The notes: a model not told the origin generated them from the letters alone. Shown: positions 1 through 11,932, counted from the stretch's first letter. The stretch: 64,000 nt of DNA from Ceratorhiza oryzae-sativae (GCA_030998015.1 JARWMV010000244.1:744001-808000); one strand, 5' to 3'. Translations and numbers: made by a program.

Positions 1-2060
1 GAAGTGCGCTCAGAGTATCCTGCACGGAGAGTAAAGCTGCAAAGAAACGCATATCTTTCCAACGATGGGATTTGGGGGGTAAAATCGAAGGGAGGCCGTA
101 CCATGAACCCAAGTCTCGGATTTTATAATCCATTCCTCCGACGGGCATGCTGCAGGCCCGCACCAGACGAACGGGTCACGAAATAGGAGTCGAACCCCCC
201 AGTCCAGACCGACAGCCACCCCCATGGATCGTCCAACGGTATCGCGAATAGCATGTCAATGCGCTTCGGCGTTCGTCTATTCTCTTATTCTGAACTCTGC
301 TGTACAATCATTGCAGGATCAGCAAGATTCACTCATGACGCCGGACGAAGATCTCACCTTAAGCCAAAACCCCGCTGATGATCTCCCGGCGGCAGAAGCA
401 CTTACCCCGCAAACGCTTAAGCAAAATCACATGCCTCGACCACCCAAAGGTCTGGAATGGCTCGAGAGTTGGAGAAACAAGAGTGATGTGCAAGGAAGAT
501 GGGCATGAATTGGGCAAATGGCGGAATTACAGTCGAGAGTGACATAGGAGAGTGAACATGGGTTTGGGGGCGGGAATGAACAGGATTCTTAACTGCGCTT
601 GCGCGTCAATGACAAACAAGCGGCAGAGAACAATGGAGAAGCGGGCGAGAGAGAGTGAACGAGAAATACCAACCTTACAATAAACGACCTCCCCAGATAC
701 CTCAGCATAGTTAGCCTGGCCAAGACATACAATAAAATATACTCACAACAATCTGTCTCAGGCCCCCGTCTTGCATATGATTCCTCGTAGATATTTCAAG
801 TTGCTGAGCTATCTATTGTAATCCAGCAGATTAATATATCAATGATGCACCAAGAAGGATACGACATTCAAGGCACCAGCAGATCGTTGAAGTTCCAGCT
901 CAGACCGAAGCGATAGGTATATACCAGATGAACGTGAATAGCCCAGACGACAAGAGGGAAATGGGAACGTCAAATCAAACATCCTTCGCGCAACTGTTCG
1001 GCCCGGGTTAGCTATGAAACCCCGGATTATAACAAATGACATTGAGACCAAAATCACATATCCTCCTCTCCTCAGACGACCTGTTGCCGTCAATGGAGAT
1101 CGTATCGGAGTGACCGCTTATAAGCTACGCGTCGGTCCAGAATTTGGTAGTGGCGTAGCCATAGCCCGAATCAAACGGGGTGAGGAAGTGGCCACCAGAG
1201 CGGACACCATTGAATAAACACAAGCGAGCGCGGTTGAAGGATAGCATTAGTTGGGATACCAGGACGGGCTGAGCGAGATCAAGCATGCAGCGAGCAAAGA
1301 GCTTACTATTAGCTCGCCGGTTCCCACCATACATTAATTGCGTCGGCAACCACAGTGACACGAATACGGATGCCACTAAGTACAAACACATTTGTTAGTC
1401 ATGAAGTCTTGAAACAAATCCAACGGCGCGCACTACCAGCAGGTAACTTACGAAACGACTAAGTCGATCCGAATATTTGATGGGTGGCCGTAGTGGGGGG
1501 AAACACGTTCATTGGAGCGATGGTCGAAGCAGGACCGCGGCCAAAAATTTAAACGACAGGTTCCAGCAAAAATCGACAGCGCCAGCGCAATATACATCGT
1601 TCAAGACGTGGCCGGGGAGCCTACTATTTATCCAGGGGGGCAACAGCCGAATCGCCACCGTGGAAGACGAGCCGAATATGCCAACAGCCATGGGCTATTC
1701 ATTCATCTGAATCGCTCAATATCACGTGACTTTGGTTGAAGGTGCCTGCCCCTCGCACATTCAATCCTCTTCTCCTCCCGTTCTTATACCGAGAATTCAA
1801 AGCATAGTGCATATAATTCACTTCTATTCCAGACTATAAAACTAAATCGTCCATCAATAACTAATAAACCAAACCAAGCGATGCATTTATTCATCAGGAC
1901 CTCGAAGGCATCGGAAAGTCTCAGTGGCCAATCGTCACGCAAGCCGCTCCCGCCGCAGCTCTGATTTACAACCGGCTCTGTGAATTCCCCACCTGTACTA
2001 CGACCTAGAAGAATTTCTATTATTATTTCGAGGTCCCTTTGACTAGTGTGATGAAGCTCA
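1..2060. other. Stretch without a convincing gene
   Basis: No open frame here shows a recognisable domain or a consistent exon chain on either strand. The longest sensible candidate is a 94-codon frame on the plus strand at 224-508 whose second half is acidic and polar (residues about 30-94, ending in a Trp-rich tail). It has no family I recognise and could be an exon or chance. Several 60-100 codon frames between 839 and 1740 overlap each other on both strands and look random. Confidence 0.5.
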
Positions 2061-2067
2061 AGAGAGG

Positions 2068-2812
2068 TCACATAGTCGACATATTGGCGCAATATATCGA
2101 TAAGCCCTGGGGCTCGAGAAGTGGTATCTCCAAATAAATAGAGATAGATTGAGGGCCCTTCTCACGTTTCGTTGACACATGAATCCGTGCTACTTTCATG
2201 TATCTGGAAACTCGTAGATGTGGTTCACAAAGTTTGATGTTGGCCCAGAGGATACGAGTGCTGATGGAGAGATGGCGCCGCCAGACGCATACGGAAGGAG
2301 TGACGGCCAATGGATGGCCTTTAAGCGAAATGGGGCATTTCCAAGATTATTAGTGCGATAAGAAGTTTATCAGAAACACTTGAGACAGACTATCGTAGGG
2401 AAGGGGTTGGTTCGGGCGAGAGATCGCGATTCATTCATGATTGGTGGCACAATGCCCCGAGACCCGGTGACAGCTTGGGCAGTACCGTCGATCATTAGCA
2501 CCTGATTTCATGCTTCCCTATCACATTATTGATATTAGAACTAGTAGGAGCGCTAAAAGCAACTGATTCTTGGTGGATCTTGGTGTGAACCTCGTGCGAT
2601 GCGTATGCACTAAACTCAAGCTGCCTCGGAGCCGGCTTCCACCAGTCGAGGGCTTGTGCGTCATATGTGGATGCATGATTAATAGATGCTGAATCACTTG
2701 AGAGCACAGTGTCTGTTATTGCTGAATTGCTGTTGGTTGTCGAAAGGCTTGGGATGGTGGTGGCGCCAGAACCACCAGAGTTGACAGGTGGCAGTGCTGG
2801 ATACACGTTCAT
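2068..2812 (-). pseudogene. Weak F-box-like debris and Ser/Thr-rich frame
   Basis: At 2812-2495 a 105-codon frame is rich in Ser, Thr, Asn and Ala and ends near a possible splice donor. At about 2340-2068 another frame reads HPLAVTPSVCVWRRHLSIST followed by RILW. This resembles the stretch after the F-box in the F-box proteins of this window, where a 'V-C-x-x-W-R-x-x-A-I-S-T' pattern precedes a Leu-Trp pair. The two pieces are not joined by an obvious reading frame. This may be the remains of an F-box gene, or two unrelated fragments. Confidence is low. Confidence 0.25.
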
Positions 2813-3081
2813 ATTCGATCCTCACTGTGCGAGGCAGTAAAGACCGGAGTCTTGAACAAGTGCTGGGTCGATATGAACCAATAATGCAATTATTTAACCC
2901 CAAATCAAGGATTTTTTTAAAATATGGAATTCGCATTCTTGTGGTATCCCGGGAATCGTCTTGGGCGCTCGGGATAGCGCGACATTTCAGGCACAGGGAC
3001 TGGCCACATGCTGTTGTTCAAGTGTCTGCTTTGCTCAACAACCGCCCTTGGCTACCTAGGAAAACTCGAACTCCAGCAGCT

Positions 3082-3710
3082 ATGTCCATCGATCACATCG
3101 GGCTTCGTGGAATGAAAGATCTCGACGCTGCCCGGGCGTTTTATGAGAAAGCACTCGCTCCGTTGGGATATCAAGTCCGGGTTCGAGCTCCAGCTTGTAT
3201 AGTATGAATATAACCGTGTTAAAAGTTAATAAACCACAGATGACAGTCGAAAATGCGATTGGTTTTGGAACATCCCCTTGCCAACCTACCTTTTGGATCG
3301 CGTCGACCCCTCCGGTTGATGGTGGCGCGCACATCGCGTTCAAGGGCACGCGAGACCAAGTTCACGCGTTCTACGAGGAGGCATTAAAGGGTGAGTATAC
3401 CAACTGTTGCGTGATTATGTCTGACGCGTTTGGATACGCGTTGTTTTTCCCTAGCTGGGGGCAAGTGCAACGGTCCTCCAGGATTCCGCACCAAGTATCA
3501 CCCATTCTACTACGCATCATTTATTATTGACCCGTATGGAAATAATATTGAGTGAGTGTCTTTTGGGATATCGTGTGGAGAACCTATGCTAATTTCTTAT
3601 TATCGAAAAGAGTGGTGAACCACGGCTCATCCTGGCAATGGTTCTGGTACATTATCAGGATCAAGCTCGGACTTGCTTCGTGTGATAATGATTGCAGGAA
3701 AATCGAATAA
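3082..3710 (+). CDS. VOC-superfamily (glyoxalase/bleomycin-resistance fold) protein
   Basis: Small single-domain protein of the vicinal-oxygen-chelate fold, probably a cytosolic metal-dependent lyase or dioxygenase-like enzyme of unknown substrate. The first exon carries the beta-alpha start MSIDHIGLRG followed by ARAFYEKALAPLGY. The second has IGFG and PTFWIAS, then VDGGAHIAF and VHAFYEEAL. The third carries KYHPFYYASFIIDPYGNNIE, the usual C-terminal metal-site strand with the conserved Glu, and the fourth ends VVNHG plus a tail. Introns 2 (GTGAGT at about 3391 to TTCCCTAG) and 3 (GTGAGT at about 3552 to GAAAAG at 3610) are clear. Intron 1 is uncertain: donor GTCCGG at 3175 gives a 65-bp intron, GTATGA at 3202 gives 38 bp; both keep the frame and both end at 3239. 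The length is close to the family norm of 130-160 residues. Confidence 0.82.
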
Positions 3711-4001
3711 ATTTGGGTACCAGCTTTTCACTCGTGAGATTTTGTTCTATGTGGAAACAATTATCCTTGACGATATGGGCATTTGTACATACACACTCTA
3801 TTGACATGGATGATCTACGTTTATGCTTATTCTAGCATCAGTCTTTCACGGATGGTGACACGATCGCTCCCTCATGCCCTAAATAGGGATATATCGGGCT
3901 GAAATGAGATGGGAAGACATATATTGAAAATTTTGCTTAGAAGAATTAATTATAAACAGGCATAGCGAACGATAGCTATGTAGTATGCGGCACATGGGCA
4001 A
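3711..4001. other. Convergent intergenic region
   Basis: AT-rich spacer between the 3' ends of the VOC gene (+) and the acyltransferase gene (-). No coding signal was seen; it probably holds both 3' untranslated regions. Confidence 0.5.
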
Positions 4002-5867
4002 TCACATCTTAACCAACTCCCGGGCCCACGAAATGAGCGCATGCACCCCCCACTCTTCTGACATTGCTAGTCTATTTTCCACCACGGCCTCTACCCCTTC
4101 CTTCCCCGCCCCACCTTGATCGGCCTTCAAGATTTCTTCTACTTTAAGTCTTTCAATCGCATACTCGCCCATCTTTCCACTGGTCCAGTTCTTCTCTGCC
4201 CAATCGAACTGAGCGGTTACGCCTCCCGCGCTATCGCGGAAGGTGATTACGCCGCTACACCTGTTCCAGTCAAAATATAGGCGAGGAATGGAAACCACAA
4301 AAGGTCATACCTTGGTATACTGGGCATACCGCAATATACATCTATCACTTGGCCAGTCCCAGAAAACGGGCGGATGCTATTCCTCACGGTCAAGCCGCCA
4401 ATCCCAAATGTGAGCCCTAGAAGATGTTGGTTAGATGCGTGAACAAAACGTGTGTAAATGAAAGCTTCACAGTTTGACGCGACTGGGAAAGCCAAAGTAT
4501 GGAGGGTCAGTTGAATATCATGAACCGAAAACTGAACACGCTTACACAAGACCCGCTCTCCGGCTGTCGCTGGACCTGAACGCCACCTTCCAATGACTGA
4601 TACCACTTCCATCGAATAGCGTCTTTGACGTTTTCTTCTCTGCTGCTTTTCTCCACGAGCAGACGAACTACCCTGGCTAATTCTGCTATACTCATGTCCC
4701 TCACACGAGCATTGGTTAGAGGAGTCTCGCAACAGACGAGGTACGCATTGCGGAGGTATACTGAAGATGGTGGGAACAAGGAAGGAAGCCGAAGACGTGA
4801 ATCAAGCGCGTATAGAAGGCGAGAAGTCCGATCAGGATCATATAATTCATCGCCGTAGAAATGCTACTCGGCCAAATTATTATTGGTTTAATTTTTAGGG
4901 GGAATAAAGAACAGACATGACGACTACACACCTTGTATAGCCACGCAACAATGATGTCCCCTGAGCTAAGGTATGGAACCGACCCTCCAAGTTCCGCCAT
5001 TGCTTCAGCCTTGAGCTTCTCGATCTCGTGTCGAGGAAAGTAGATGGTTCGCTGGGACACGGGTCCATCCCTCTCCAGGTCGGCTTCTTCTGCTGCGGCG
5101 GCAAGAATAAATTCGGCGGGACCGTATGTCGTCCATCCCTCGGGTCGCCCAGGATCGCTGGCTGTGGTGGGCAGGATGGATGCAAACGGATCAACGGCGA
5201 CATAGCCCTCAACTTCTTCCCCGCGCATAATCCCAAGCAAAGCACGCATGACGGTTGTGACGCTAGATGCGTCCATCAAGACATGTGGAAAGGTAAGAGA
5301 AAAGATCGTAGCGTCGGATAAAATTGAGACGTGGAGGAGGAAGCCGGGGCGGGCCGTTTGTTGGATATATGCGCATGCGTTGGCTGGGAGAGGTGTGGCA
5401 TGGAACAGTGAGTTATTACGATTGAGCCGTTGGGTCGTTATTGACTGGGTGCGCTGAGGGAGGGATGTGACCGCGAGGAGAGGCTTGGGGATGTGCTGAG
5501 CAAAATGTGTAAGGGAACAGCATGGAAGAACTATCTCGGAACACACGCACAGAAAAAGTGGTTGATAGAGTAGCATGCTCAGGGTCGGGGAAGAGTAGTT
5601 CAAGTGCGCCCTTGAGTTCGATAAGTGACTTTGATTATCGTGTTAGACTGGAGGCGTGCGACTCACCTCGGCTCCCATTCGAACGTGACAGCCCAACATT
5701 GGCCACGTACGAGCGAGTGTTCGAGCGGAATCACTAATCAGATCTTGGTCGACTACACCGCTGAATGTGACAGCGATCGTCAGCATAAGGTGAGCTCCGC
5801 CGGAATGAGCATCCATGAACGATACTGGCTCGGTGCGGAAATGTTTGGAGCCGGTACCGGAAGACAT
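4002..5867 (-). CDS. BAHD-like acyltransferase (transferase family PF02458)
   Basis: Predicted acyl-CoA-dependent O/N-acyltransferase; the acceptor substrate is unknown. Exon 1 begins with ATG at 5867 (MSSGTGSKHF) and ends at 5667 before GTGAGT. The second long exon (about 5600 to 4930) contains the catalytic HxxxD motif as HVLMDASS, then PYLSSGDIIVAWLYK, which is the central helix typical of this family. A third block carries YLRNAYLVCCETPL and a fourth RPFSGTGQVIDVYCGMPS. The last exon ends ISWARELVKM. The order and spacing fit a protein of about 450-480 residues. The C-terminal DFGWG signature of plant BAHD enzymes is not seen; the nearest sequences are YFDWN and QFDWAE. Fungal relatives include trichothecene-acetyltransferase-like proteins, but context gives no pathway. 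The internal exon borders around 4870-4930 and 4430-4560 are approximate. Confidence 0.8.
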
Positions 5868-6270
5868 TATAATAAGGAGATATAGAATCAAAAGAGTGTG
5901 CAGCTCGGGGAGGCAGGGCTGAGAACGGATGAAGCCAACCTCGAGCTCTATGTATTCTGCGAACGCCCACGCCGATAGATTGCGCGCTTCGTGAGCGGGG
6001 TTTTACGTCGTGATAATACACTAATCCGGTAGGAATGCTTCCCGTTTTATTCCCGGCTTGGGCTGGCCGCCATGAGAACTTTCTTGCTTGCATAAGTAGG
6101 TTCTAGGGAGTTATCTAGCCCGCCTGTCCAGGCTGACACCAACGGATCACGAGTCGTTGCAAATCTCCTCCCAAACACATACATTCATACCGAACAGAAC
6201 CATATACACCCGTGAAAGAAACGCCCGCGCTGCAAGCTCTGATACCAACATCCTTAACAGAAGATTGCCT
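5868..6270. other. Intergenic region upstream of the acyltransferase
   Basis: About 400 bp between the start of the acyltransferase (-) and the end of the repeat-rich protein gene (-). It should contain the acyltransferase promoter and the neighbouring 3' UTR. No firm TATA box or other element was identified. Confidence 0.45.
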
Positions 6271-8916
6271 TTAGACGGCCTCTGATCGCCGCCGGCTTGT
6301 TCGGGAAAGTGCAACGCTCGTTGCGATTGGCGAGGGGATTGGCGGAGGCGAGTCTCCGCGATGTGGCCCACGCGGTGAGTCTGTGATATGGAAGCCTTCG
6401 GGTACCACACCGTAGGGATCCCAGAATGGCTGCGGGTAGTAGCTGTACGGGTAGGGCGCGTAAGGCGTTTGAGGTGAAGGCCCATATGGGTTCTGAGGCG
6501 AAGGGCCGTATGCATATTGGGGTGAAGGTCCGTTGGCGAATCGAGGAGACGGTCCGAGTGGTGGAGGCGGTGCCCCTGGGGAGGGACCATATGCAGTATA
6601 CGGTGACGGCCCGTAAGTGGTGTGTGGAGAGGGCCCGTGAGCAGCCATAGCCGCTGGTTCGTACCCATATCCCTGCTGGGTTGGGACAAACACATTTGGT
6701 GGATGAGGGAAACCAAATGCCATTGGTGCAGGTCTATCCCAATCTTGAGCCAACGGTCTTCGCTTTGGCGATGGTCCCCGTCCTTGGGCAGGTGAACGCC
6801 CCCAGCCTTGCGCCGAAGCACGGCCTCGCCCTGCAGCAGTGGATTCGCCCCAGCCCCTCCCGTCAGACTCGCCCCATTCTCCTGCTCGAGCCCCACCCCT
6901 ATCTCCCTCCACGGTTCGTCAGGCGGTGAAAATGGCTTCCGAGTCGGGATGCCCAAATCCTGTGCTGACAGCCCTCGTGCAGGCCCAGGCGATACCCCCC
7001 ATCCTTGAGCAGACGGCCTACGATCCGTGGGACCCCAGCCTTGAGCTGAGGTGTTCGGTTCGGGCTGCCCCCAGCCTTGTGCTGAAGCCTTGCGCTCAGG
7101 CTGTCCCCACCCTTGCGCCGATTGTCCTCGCTCCTGTCCCCAGCCTTGAGCCGATGCTTTTCGTTCAGGTAATCCCCATCCTTGTGCCGAAGGTCGTCGC
7201 TCCGTCGGACGCCAACTCTGCGCTGAAGCCGAAGGGCCGTACCCTCCCGGCAAAGGTGGCGCTTGATCAGCAGGCTCATAGTGTCTCGAATAGGATGGTC
7301 CAAGCTCTGGACGTGGAAGCGGCATTGGTGGGTGTTTACCTGTAGGGGTAGGAATCACCAATGGCGGGGCAGCGGTTCCGGATGGAGTAAGCGTAGAAGG
7401 GATCGGGCCTTGAGACGACTCGGAATCATAATCGTCATAGTGGTCCTCGTATCCGTATTGATCTTGATCGGCGTACCCGTATGCTCCAGGGATAGGCGCA
7501 AGCCCTGGTCCGACGCCGCGCACGAATCCTCCCACCCCAGGCTCAAACGCATCCTCACCAACACCAGGGGGCGGCATGATCATCAGCCGACCCGTTTCTT
7601 CCTCTTCTTCTCCGCGCGTGGTAAGCCCAGTCGACTTGATGGGTCCAGGGAAATACGCGGGTCGAATCGTGTACGGGGCGCCTTCAATCATCTTTGGGTG
7701 CACCTGCTCATACACCGTGGAGCTCTCATCGGATTGGAGCGTAGGTGTGTCTGCCATAAAGGCATAATTGTAGAAGTCGGGATATTCGAACTCGTCGGAG
7801 AAATCATAGTCCAGTGCATCATCGCCTGTTGCACCTGCCAAATTAGTCTTGGTCTGTTTCGATTTAGTTTTATCTCCCTTGGGCTTCTTGGCCTTTGGCG
7901 GTTTAGGTTGGTACCACCCCGTGGGCAATGGGGCAGGCGGCGCCTTGTATCGTTTGGGTACGCTTGGGGGAACATTGTATGTGTGAAACGGTTCGGCGGG
8001 CGCGCCTGCTGTCAGGTCAGCAATTTTGTCCTTGTCCGTTCGGGGGTAGTACGTCTGAACGGGCGATTCCGAGAAGAGCGGAAGGGAAGCAACATGCTGT
8101 AACACTGCTGCGATTTTTTCTACTCTTGAGAGATGTCGACGTCCGTCTGAACTTGGCTTGGATGATGATGGTCCTGCACCCGGAGTCTGATTATGCGGGA
8201 TGATCGTAGGACTACTCGTCGTTGACCTGTGTCCCAGAGCAGTACGACCGTCTTTTATGGGGTTCTCCCGCCGTGTGGACGATTTCCGGCGGACAAGAGC
8301 GGGGGCCTGAAGCGCAGTTGTTCCTTCGGCGGCGGCGAGCTCTGGGTCGTTGTCTCTCTTGACATCGATAGGTCCGGGGGCCGGATTTGGGACGGGAATA
8401 GTCACAGGTCGGTGTGCTCTTTCCTCCTCTCTCCGTCTCTGCTTCTCATCAAGTCCCCCCGCTTGTTCGACCCTTTGTGCCCATCCGTAAGTTGGTGCGG
8501 CACCGGTTGGAGGAGCACGAGACCAGTTCGGTCGAGACAAGGAGAGGGAACGGACTCGAGCCGACACATTTCGGAAAAGAGCGTTGGCGTTGGCGTTTGT
8601 TGTCCGTTGCCATTCCTCGAGCGAGTTGATGGATGGCGTGCGTCGTATTTCTCGTCCGTATCGGTCGTGCAAGATAGTAGGCGCTACACCCCAGTCGTCT
8701 GAAACTGCAGAAAAAAAAAACGGTTCAGTAAAGATCAGGGCAGTACCCCTAGCAAGGTGGAAACTTGCCATAATCGGCATAAACGCTCTCACTCGCGGCG
8801 CTCCTCGTCCTCCTAAGCCTCGGTCGAGTGGGTAGCTGTGGCCAGACCTGATCCTGGTCGAGTATAGGCGAAGGGGTCTGTTCCGCATTCTTCTTCTTGA
8901 AAATCTTGTTAAACAT
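6271..8916 (-). CDS. Disordered repeat protein with SAQGWG and GPSP repeats; apparent frameshift
   Basis: Long low-complexity protein with no enzyme domain that I recognise. The true start is ATG at 8916 (MFNKIFKKKNAEQTPSP). A 34-codon-plus-one-base-longer first exon (8916-8793) is followed by an 88-bp intron (GTGAGAG to TTTCTGCAG) and a continuous frame from 8704. The middle is rich in Pro, Ser, Gly, Lys and Asp/Tyr. Between about 7235 and 6795 lies a run of 8-10 SAQGWG-type units (for example SAQGWGLPERKA). After about 6900 the first frame loses repeat character. The continuation of the repeats (ASAQGWGRSP, then YGPSP units from about 6650 to 6450, ending in a Tyr/Pro-rich tail) lies in another frame that stops at 6271. 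No plausible intron joins the two, so one base appears to be missing near 6870-6915. Predicted features are intrinsic disorder and possible phase-separation or scaffold behaviour (inference). Confidence 0.72.
6450..7235 (-). repeat. Coding tandem repeats (SAQGWG units, then GPSP units)
   Basis: Within the large disordered gene, about eight copies of a degenerate 33-45 bp unit encode SAQGWG plus a charged linker (7235-6795). Further downstream a second series encodes YGPSP, YGPSPH, NGPSPQ and similar short units (about 6650-6450). Units differ at many third positions, so the repeats are old and conserved at protein level. Confidence 0.7.
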
Positions 8917-9593
8917 GTATGGTTAATTTAGGGTATCTGCCCCGGAAAATCAGACTGAAAAACAAATGAAAATAATTGGATCGGGGTGTTCTCACAAATT
9001 CACGGTGGAGTGGTATGCTTCTACGAGATTGAGTGCGGGAGATATAAGACCCGGAAGTGTTCTTTTTCCAAGACGTAAACGAGCGAGGTGGCGGGCAGGA
9101 AATAGTGCGAAATGACGCTGGTTATTGTTGTTTGGACACGCCACGTGTTGACCTCGAGGTTGAATAGGGCAGTGAGACGAGGTATAATAATAGATATACC
9201 TAACGGGGAAAAAATACTGGGGCGAGAACAAGAAACTGTGAGAGCTTGAGCACCGAGGTGAGATCCAAGTCATGATAAATTGTTTGGTCATGGGAGGCTG
9301 GATATGTGGTGATGGGCGCTTGTGGCTACACAGCCACCCTGGTACATGCGTCCCGGTTTGTGCTGCGCGACGATTCCGCGCAGCCTGGAGAACAGTGCTC
9401 CCACCAAGAAATCCCTTTACCACAACAAATATATTACGCATAATTCTCCGCATTGGACCCTCAAAACCCAGCTCTTCCTCGTACTACATCTTGACGCGAT
9501 TCCCACAATATCGCCCTCGCTCGGGCTTGCCTTAGGCTACCCGACACCTCGCCCCCCTCACAGCACCAACATAAACTTCGCACTCGGGAATTT
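8917..9593. promoter_or_regulatory. Divergent intergenic region between the repeat protein and an F-box pseudogene
   Basis: About 680 bp separate two divergently oriented units. It must hold the promoter of the repeat-protein gene (-) and the former promoter of the F-box copy (+). Some short frames occur here but none has domain character. A TATATC string sits on the minus strand roughly 120 bp upstream of the repeat-protein ATG; its use is unproven. Confidence 0.35.
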
Positions 9594-10976
9594 ATGTCAA
9601 ATTTTGATGCGTATTCCTCCGTCACTTCAACCGGACCTTTGTATCAAGTTCCGTCACAGTCTGATCCTTGCCACACGGGGGAGCTATCATGCCATATAGA
9701 CAATCTGCCCTCCGAGATTCTCAGTAAAATATTCTACGTTCTTGCAGAGAAATATCGAGGCAATCCGCGAAATGGTAACAGTAAAAATTTGGCCCATATC
9801 CTGCTCATATCTACCACTTGGCATCACCTTGCTGTCAATACTCCTTCCTTATCGTCACACATTGAAATTATTTTCCTACCCGAATCAACCTCGCGCACCG
9901 TATCCAAAACCGTGCTCGCTCATTTATCTTGTCTTTGAGACGGAATACCGCTCCGTATCCTTATTATAGCCGATCATGAGGTGCCGAAAGAAGTTGTAAC
10001 GGCGGCTCTGCATCCGTTGCGGCGACATGTCAATAACTTCTACTGAATTTCAGCTCATAGATTATATGGATGTCTTTTTTTAAATTGTTCCAGCTTCTAT
10101 CGTTCGGGGATCGTCCAGGTACGCTCAAAGAGCTTGTGTTACCAGGACGTGATTTCTTTGACGACGACAATAAGTCGGTTCAGTGGCCCCTCAACCTACT
10201 ACGGGGACTTGAGAAATTGGAGCTTTCCGACATCAAAGGCCAAATGGGGGCAACCGTCGGGAAGGTGGTTCAAATCTTATCTAATGCACCGTCCCTCCAC
10301 ACGGTCTGTTTCCTGAAATTAGGATTGCCCAAAACACATTTGCTGACCACTCCTGTGATGATCTCCTTGCCTCAACTTCGGCTATTCAAATTCAAGAATG
10401 ATGGTTTCAAGGATGGACTATACGAGATTTTCTCGAGCCTATTTCCTGGCAAGACAGAAATGGAAGTTTGGCTGAGCTGGAGATTCCATGAAGAACGTAG
10501 CGTTGAGACATTTCAACAGTTTTCTAAACGCTCAAATGTCACTTCAGCGACCCTCCAATTCGACCCTTTCATGGCTGTTGAGAGCTATATCGCTTGGCTC
10601 TCTTGTCCCGCAAATTTACAAACCATTTACCTTGATTTTCAATACCCAAGCAGGTCAGATATTGTCCTAGGCGTTTTATTCAAGAACTACTTGAGTATTC
10701 ATATTCCTCACATCCAAACGTTACAGTTGTGCCACGCCCGGATTGGACCCGGGGTGGTGAACTGGATAGCCAAAGTATGCCTGTTTCTGAAATTCACCAA
10801 AGTTTTTTTTTTTTTTTTGCCCTGCGAGTTCTCAACCAATTTTAATCGACCGGGAGAAAACCAAGCTCCCCACTACGCTCTGCGTAGCCCACAATGTACG
10901 AATATGCCAGAGAAATGCGGCAGTGGCTGGCTGAAAGAGTCCAGAACGTCATTGCATTACATCAGCAATCTGCTAG
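9594..10976 (+). pseudogene. F-box/LRR-type protein, disrupted copy 1
   Basis: The frame from ATG 9594 contains an F-box core IDNLPSEILSKIFYVLAEKY at residues about 36-56, followed by the usual 'LISTTWHHLAVNTPSL' stretch. TGA at 9936-9938 breaks the frame directly before a continuation that is still readable in the same frame (PLRILIIADHEVPKEVV). The LRR-like part resumes in another frame (10070 to about 10760), with TLKELVLPGRDF, VVQILSNAPSLHTV and FSKRSNVTSATL. An intron with a T16 run follows (GTATGC at about 10770). The C-terminal exon shows a frame change near 10895 before REMRQWLAERVQNV. Family members are substrate receptors of SCF ubiquitin ligases. With one nonsense codon and at least two frame changes this copy is probably non-functional. 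Confidence 0.7.
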
Positions 10977-10999
10977 TGGCTCTTAGAGTGCTCTGAGAC

Positions 11000-11932
11000 C
11001 GTCAAGAGCAGCCAGGGTACTCACCTTGTCGTGACAGCTCGTCCAGAGCGGCACTGAGCCCGTTCCAAACATCACAATACATCTTTGTTTGTATATATTT
11101 GATGCACTTCTGTAATCAATTTGATTCCTTTGAGCCCACTCCAGGCTATTTCGTTCGTTGTCTAAAGCCGAATCCCGACACTGACTACTCGACCATACCG
11201 GGAGACCAATGGCACCCAGTGTCGGTACCATGGTGCAGATATTTTTTAACGCGCTATCCTTGTACACGATTTGACTGAAAAATCTCGAGATATCCATCAC
11301 TAGTTCACAGCCCAGCCGTTTCACGACCCTTCAAACCCAATCTCTGGAACCTCCAGCTGAAGAATCGAGACCTTGACAAAAGCCTGTCAAAGATTTCTCC
11401 AGTATTGCTCCTGGTAACGCTGAGATGACCATCTGGTTTAAATGGGGCTACTTCGACGTCACCGAGTCTCTACATGTTTCAAGAGTTTCTCCGCTGTTCA
11501 AACGTCGTTTCGCTATCCCTTGAAATCAACGCCCACAGGATTTCCGGATCCTATCTCGATTGACTTACTTCTGTGCCCAATCTATGCGTGCTCCGTCTTG
11601 ACTTGAACTAACCAATGTTGTCATACTACGGTCAATATGCGTCATTCAAAAAATCCTCAAGAATTGACTTTCCTCTTCTGAATACGTTACATTCCACCCA
11701 TGGCGCCGTCGACCCCAGAGCCCTCAACTGGACAGCCAAAATATGCTCGTCTATCGGTGTTCCTAACATCGTTCTTCGTTTTGCCAGCTTCCATACAAGC
11801 TTGTCCCCCGCAGGATGATCAGGCTCCTCGAATGATTCCCGCTTGCGAGAGGGATAGATGAGCGGCTATCCAGAAGAATCGAAAATGTTATCGTGTCGGA
11901 TGATTGGTCCAAAGCCTAGCTTTCGATTGGCT
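11000..11932 (+). pseudogene. F-box/LRR-type protein, decayed tandem copy 2
   Basis: This stretch aligns piecewise with the LRR part of the preceding copy. GTMVQIFFNALSLYT (about 11220) matches its KVVQILSNAPSLHT. FSSIAPGNAEMTIWFKWGY (about 11395-11450) matches FSSLFPGKTEMEVWLSWRF. FQEFLRCSNVVSLSLEI matches FQQFSKRSNVTSATLQF. The C-terminal WTAKICSS and RLSRRIENVIV correspond to WIAKV and WLAERVQNVI. The pieces sit in different frames and include internal stops, and the F-box end is missing. It is a diverged, dead tandem duplicate. Confidence 0.65.

Noticed and set aside
187..225. Possible tRNA T-arm (GGGGGTTCGACTCC on the minus strand)
   Set aside because: The stem partner, anticodon arm and acceptor stem could not be found at the right spacing.
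6147..6912. C-terminal half of the 913-codon minus-strand frame as real protein
   Set aside because: After about 6900 this frame loses repeat character and becomes His/Arg-rich, while the repeats continue in another frame; it is a shadow.
7263..8102. 279-codon plus-strand frame
   Set aside because: Lies entirely antisense to the repeat protein, with composition expected of a complementary strand.
10804..10820. Poly-T run as a transposon poly-A tail
   Set aside because: It lies inside a predicted intron polypyrimidine region with no target duplication or element body beside it.
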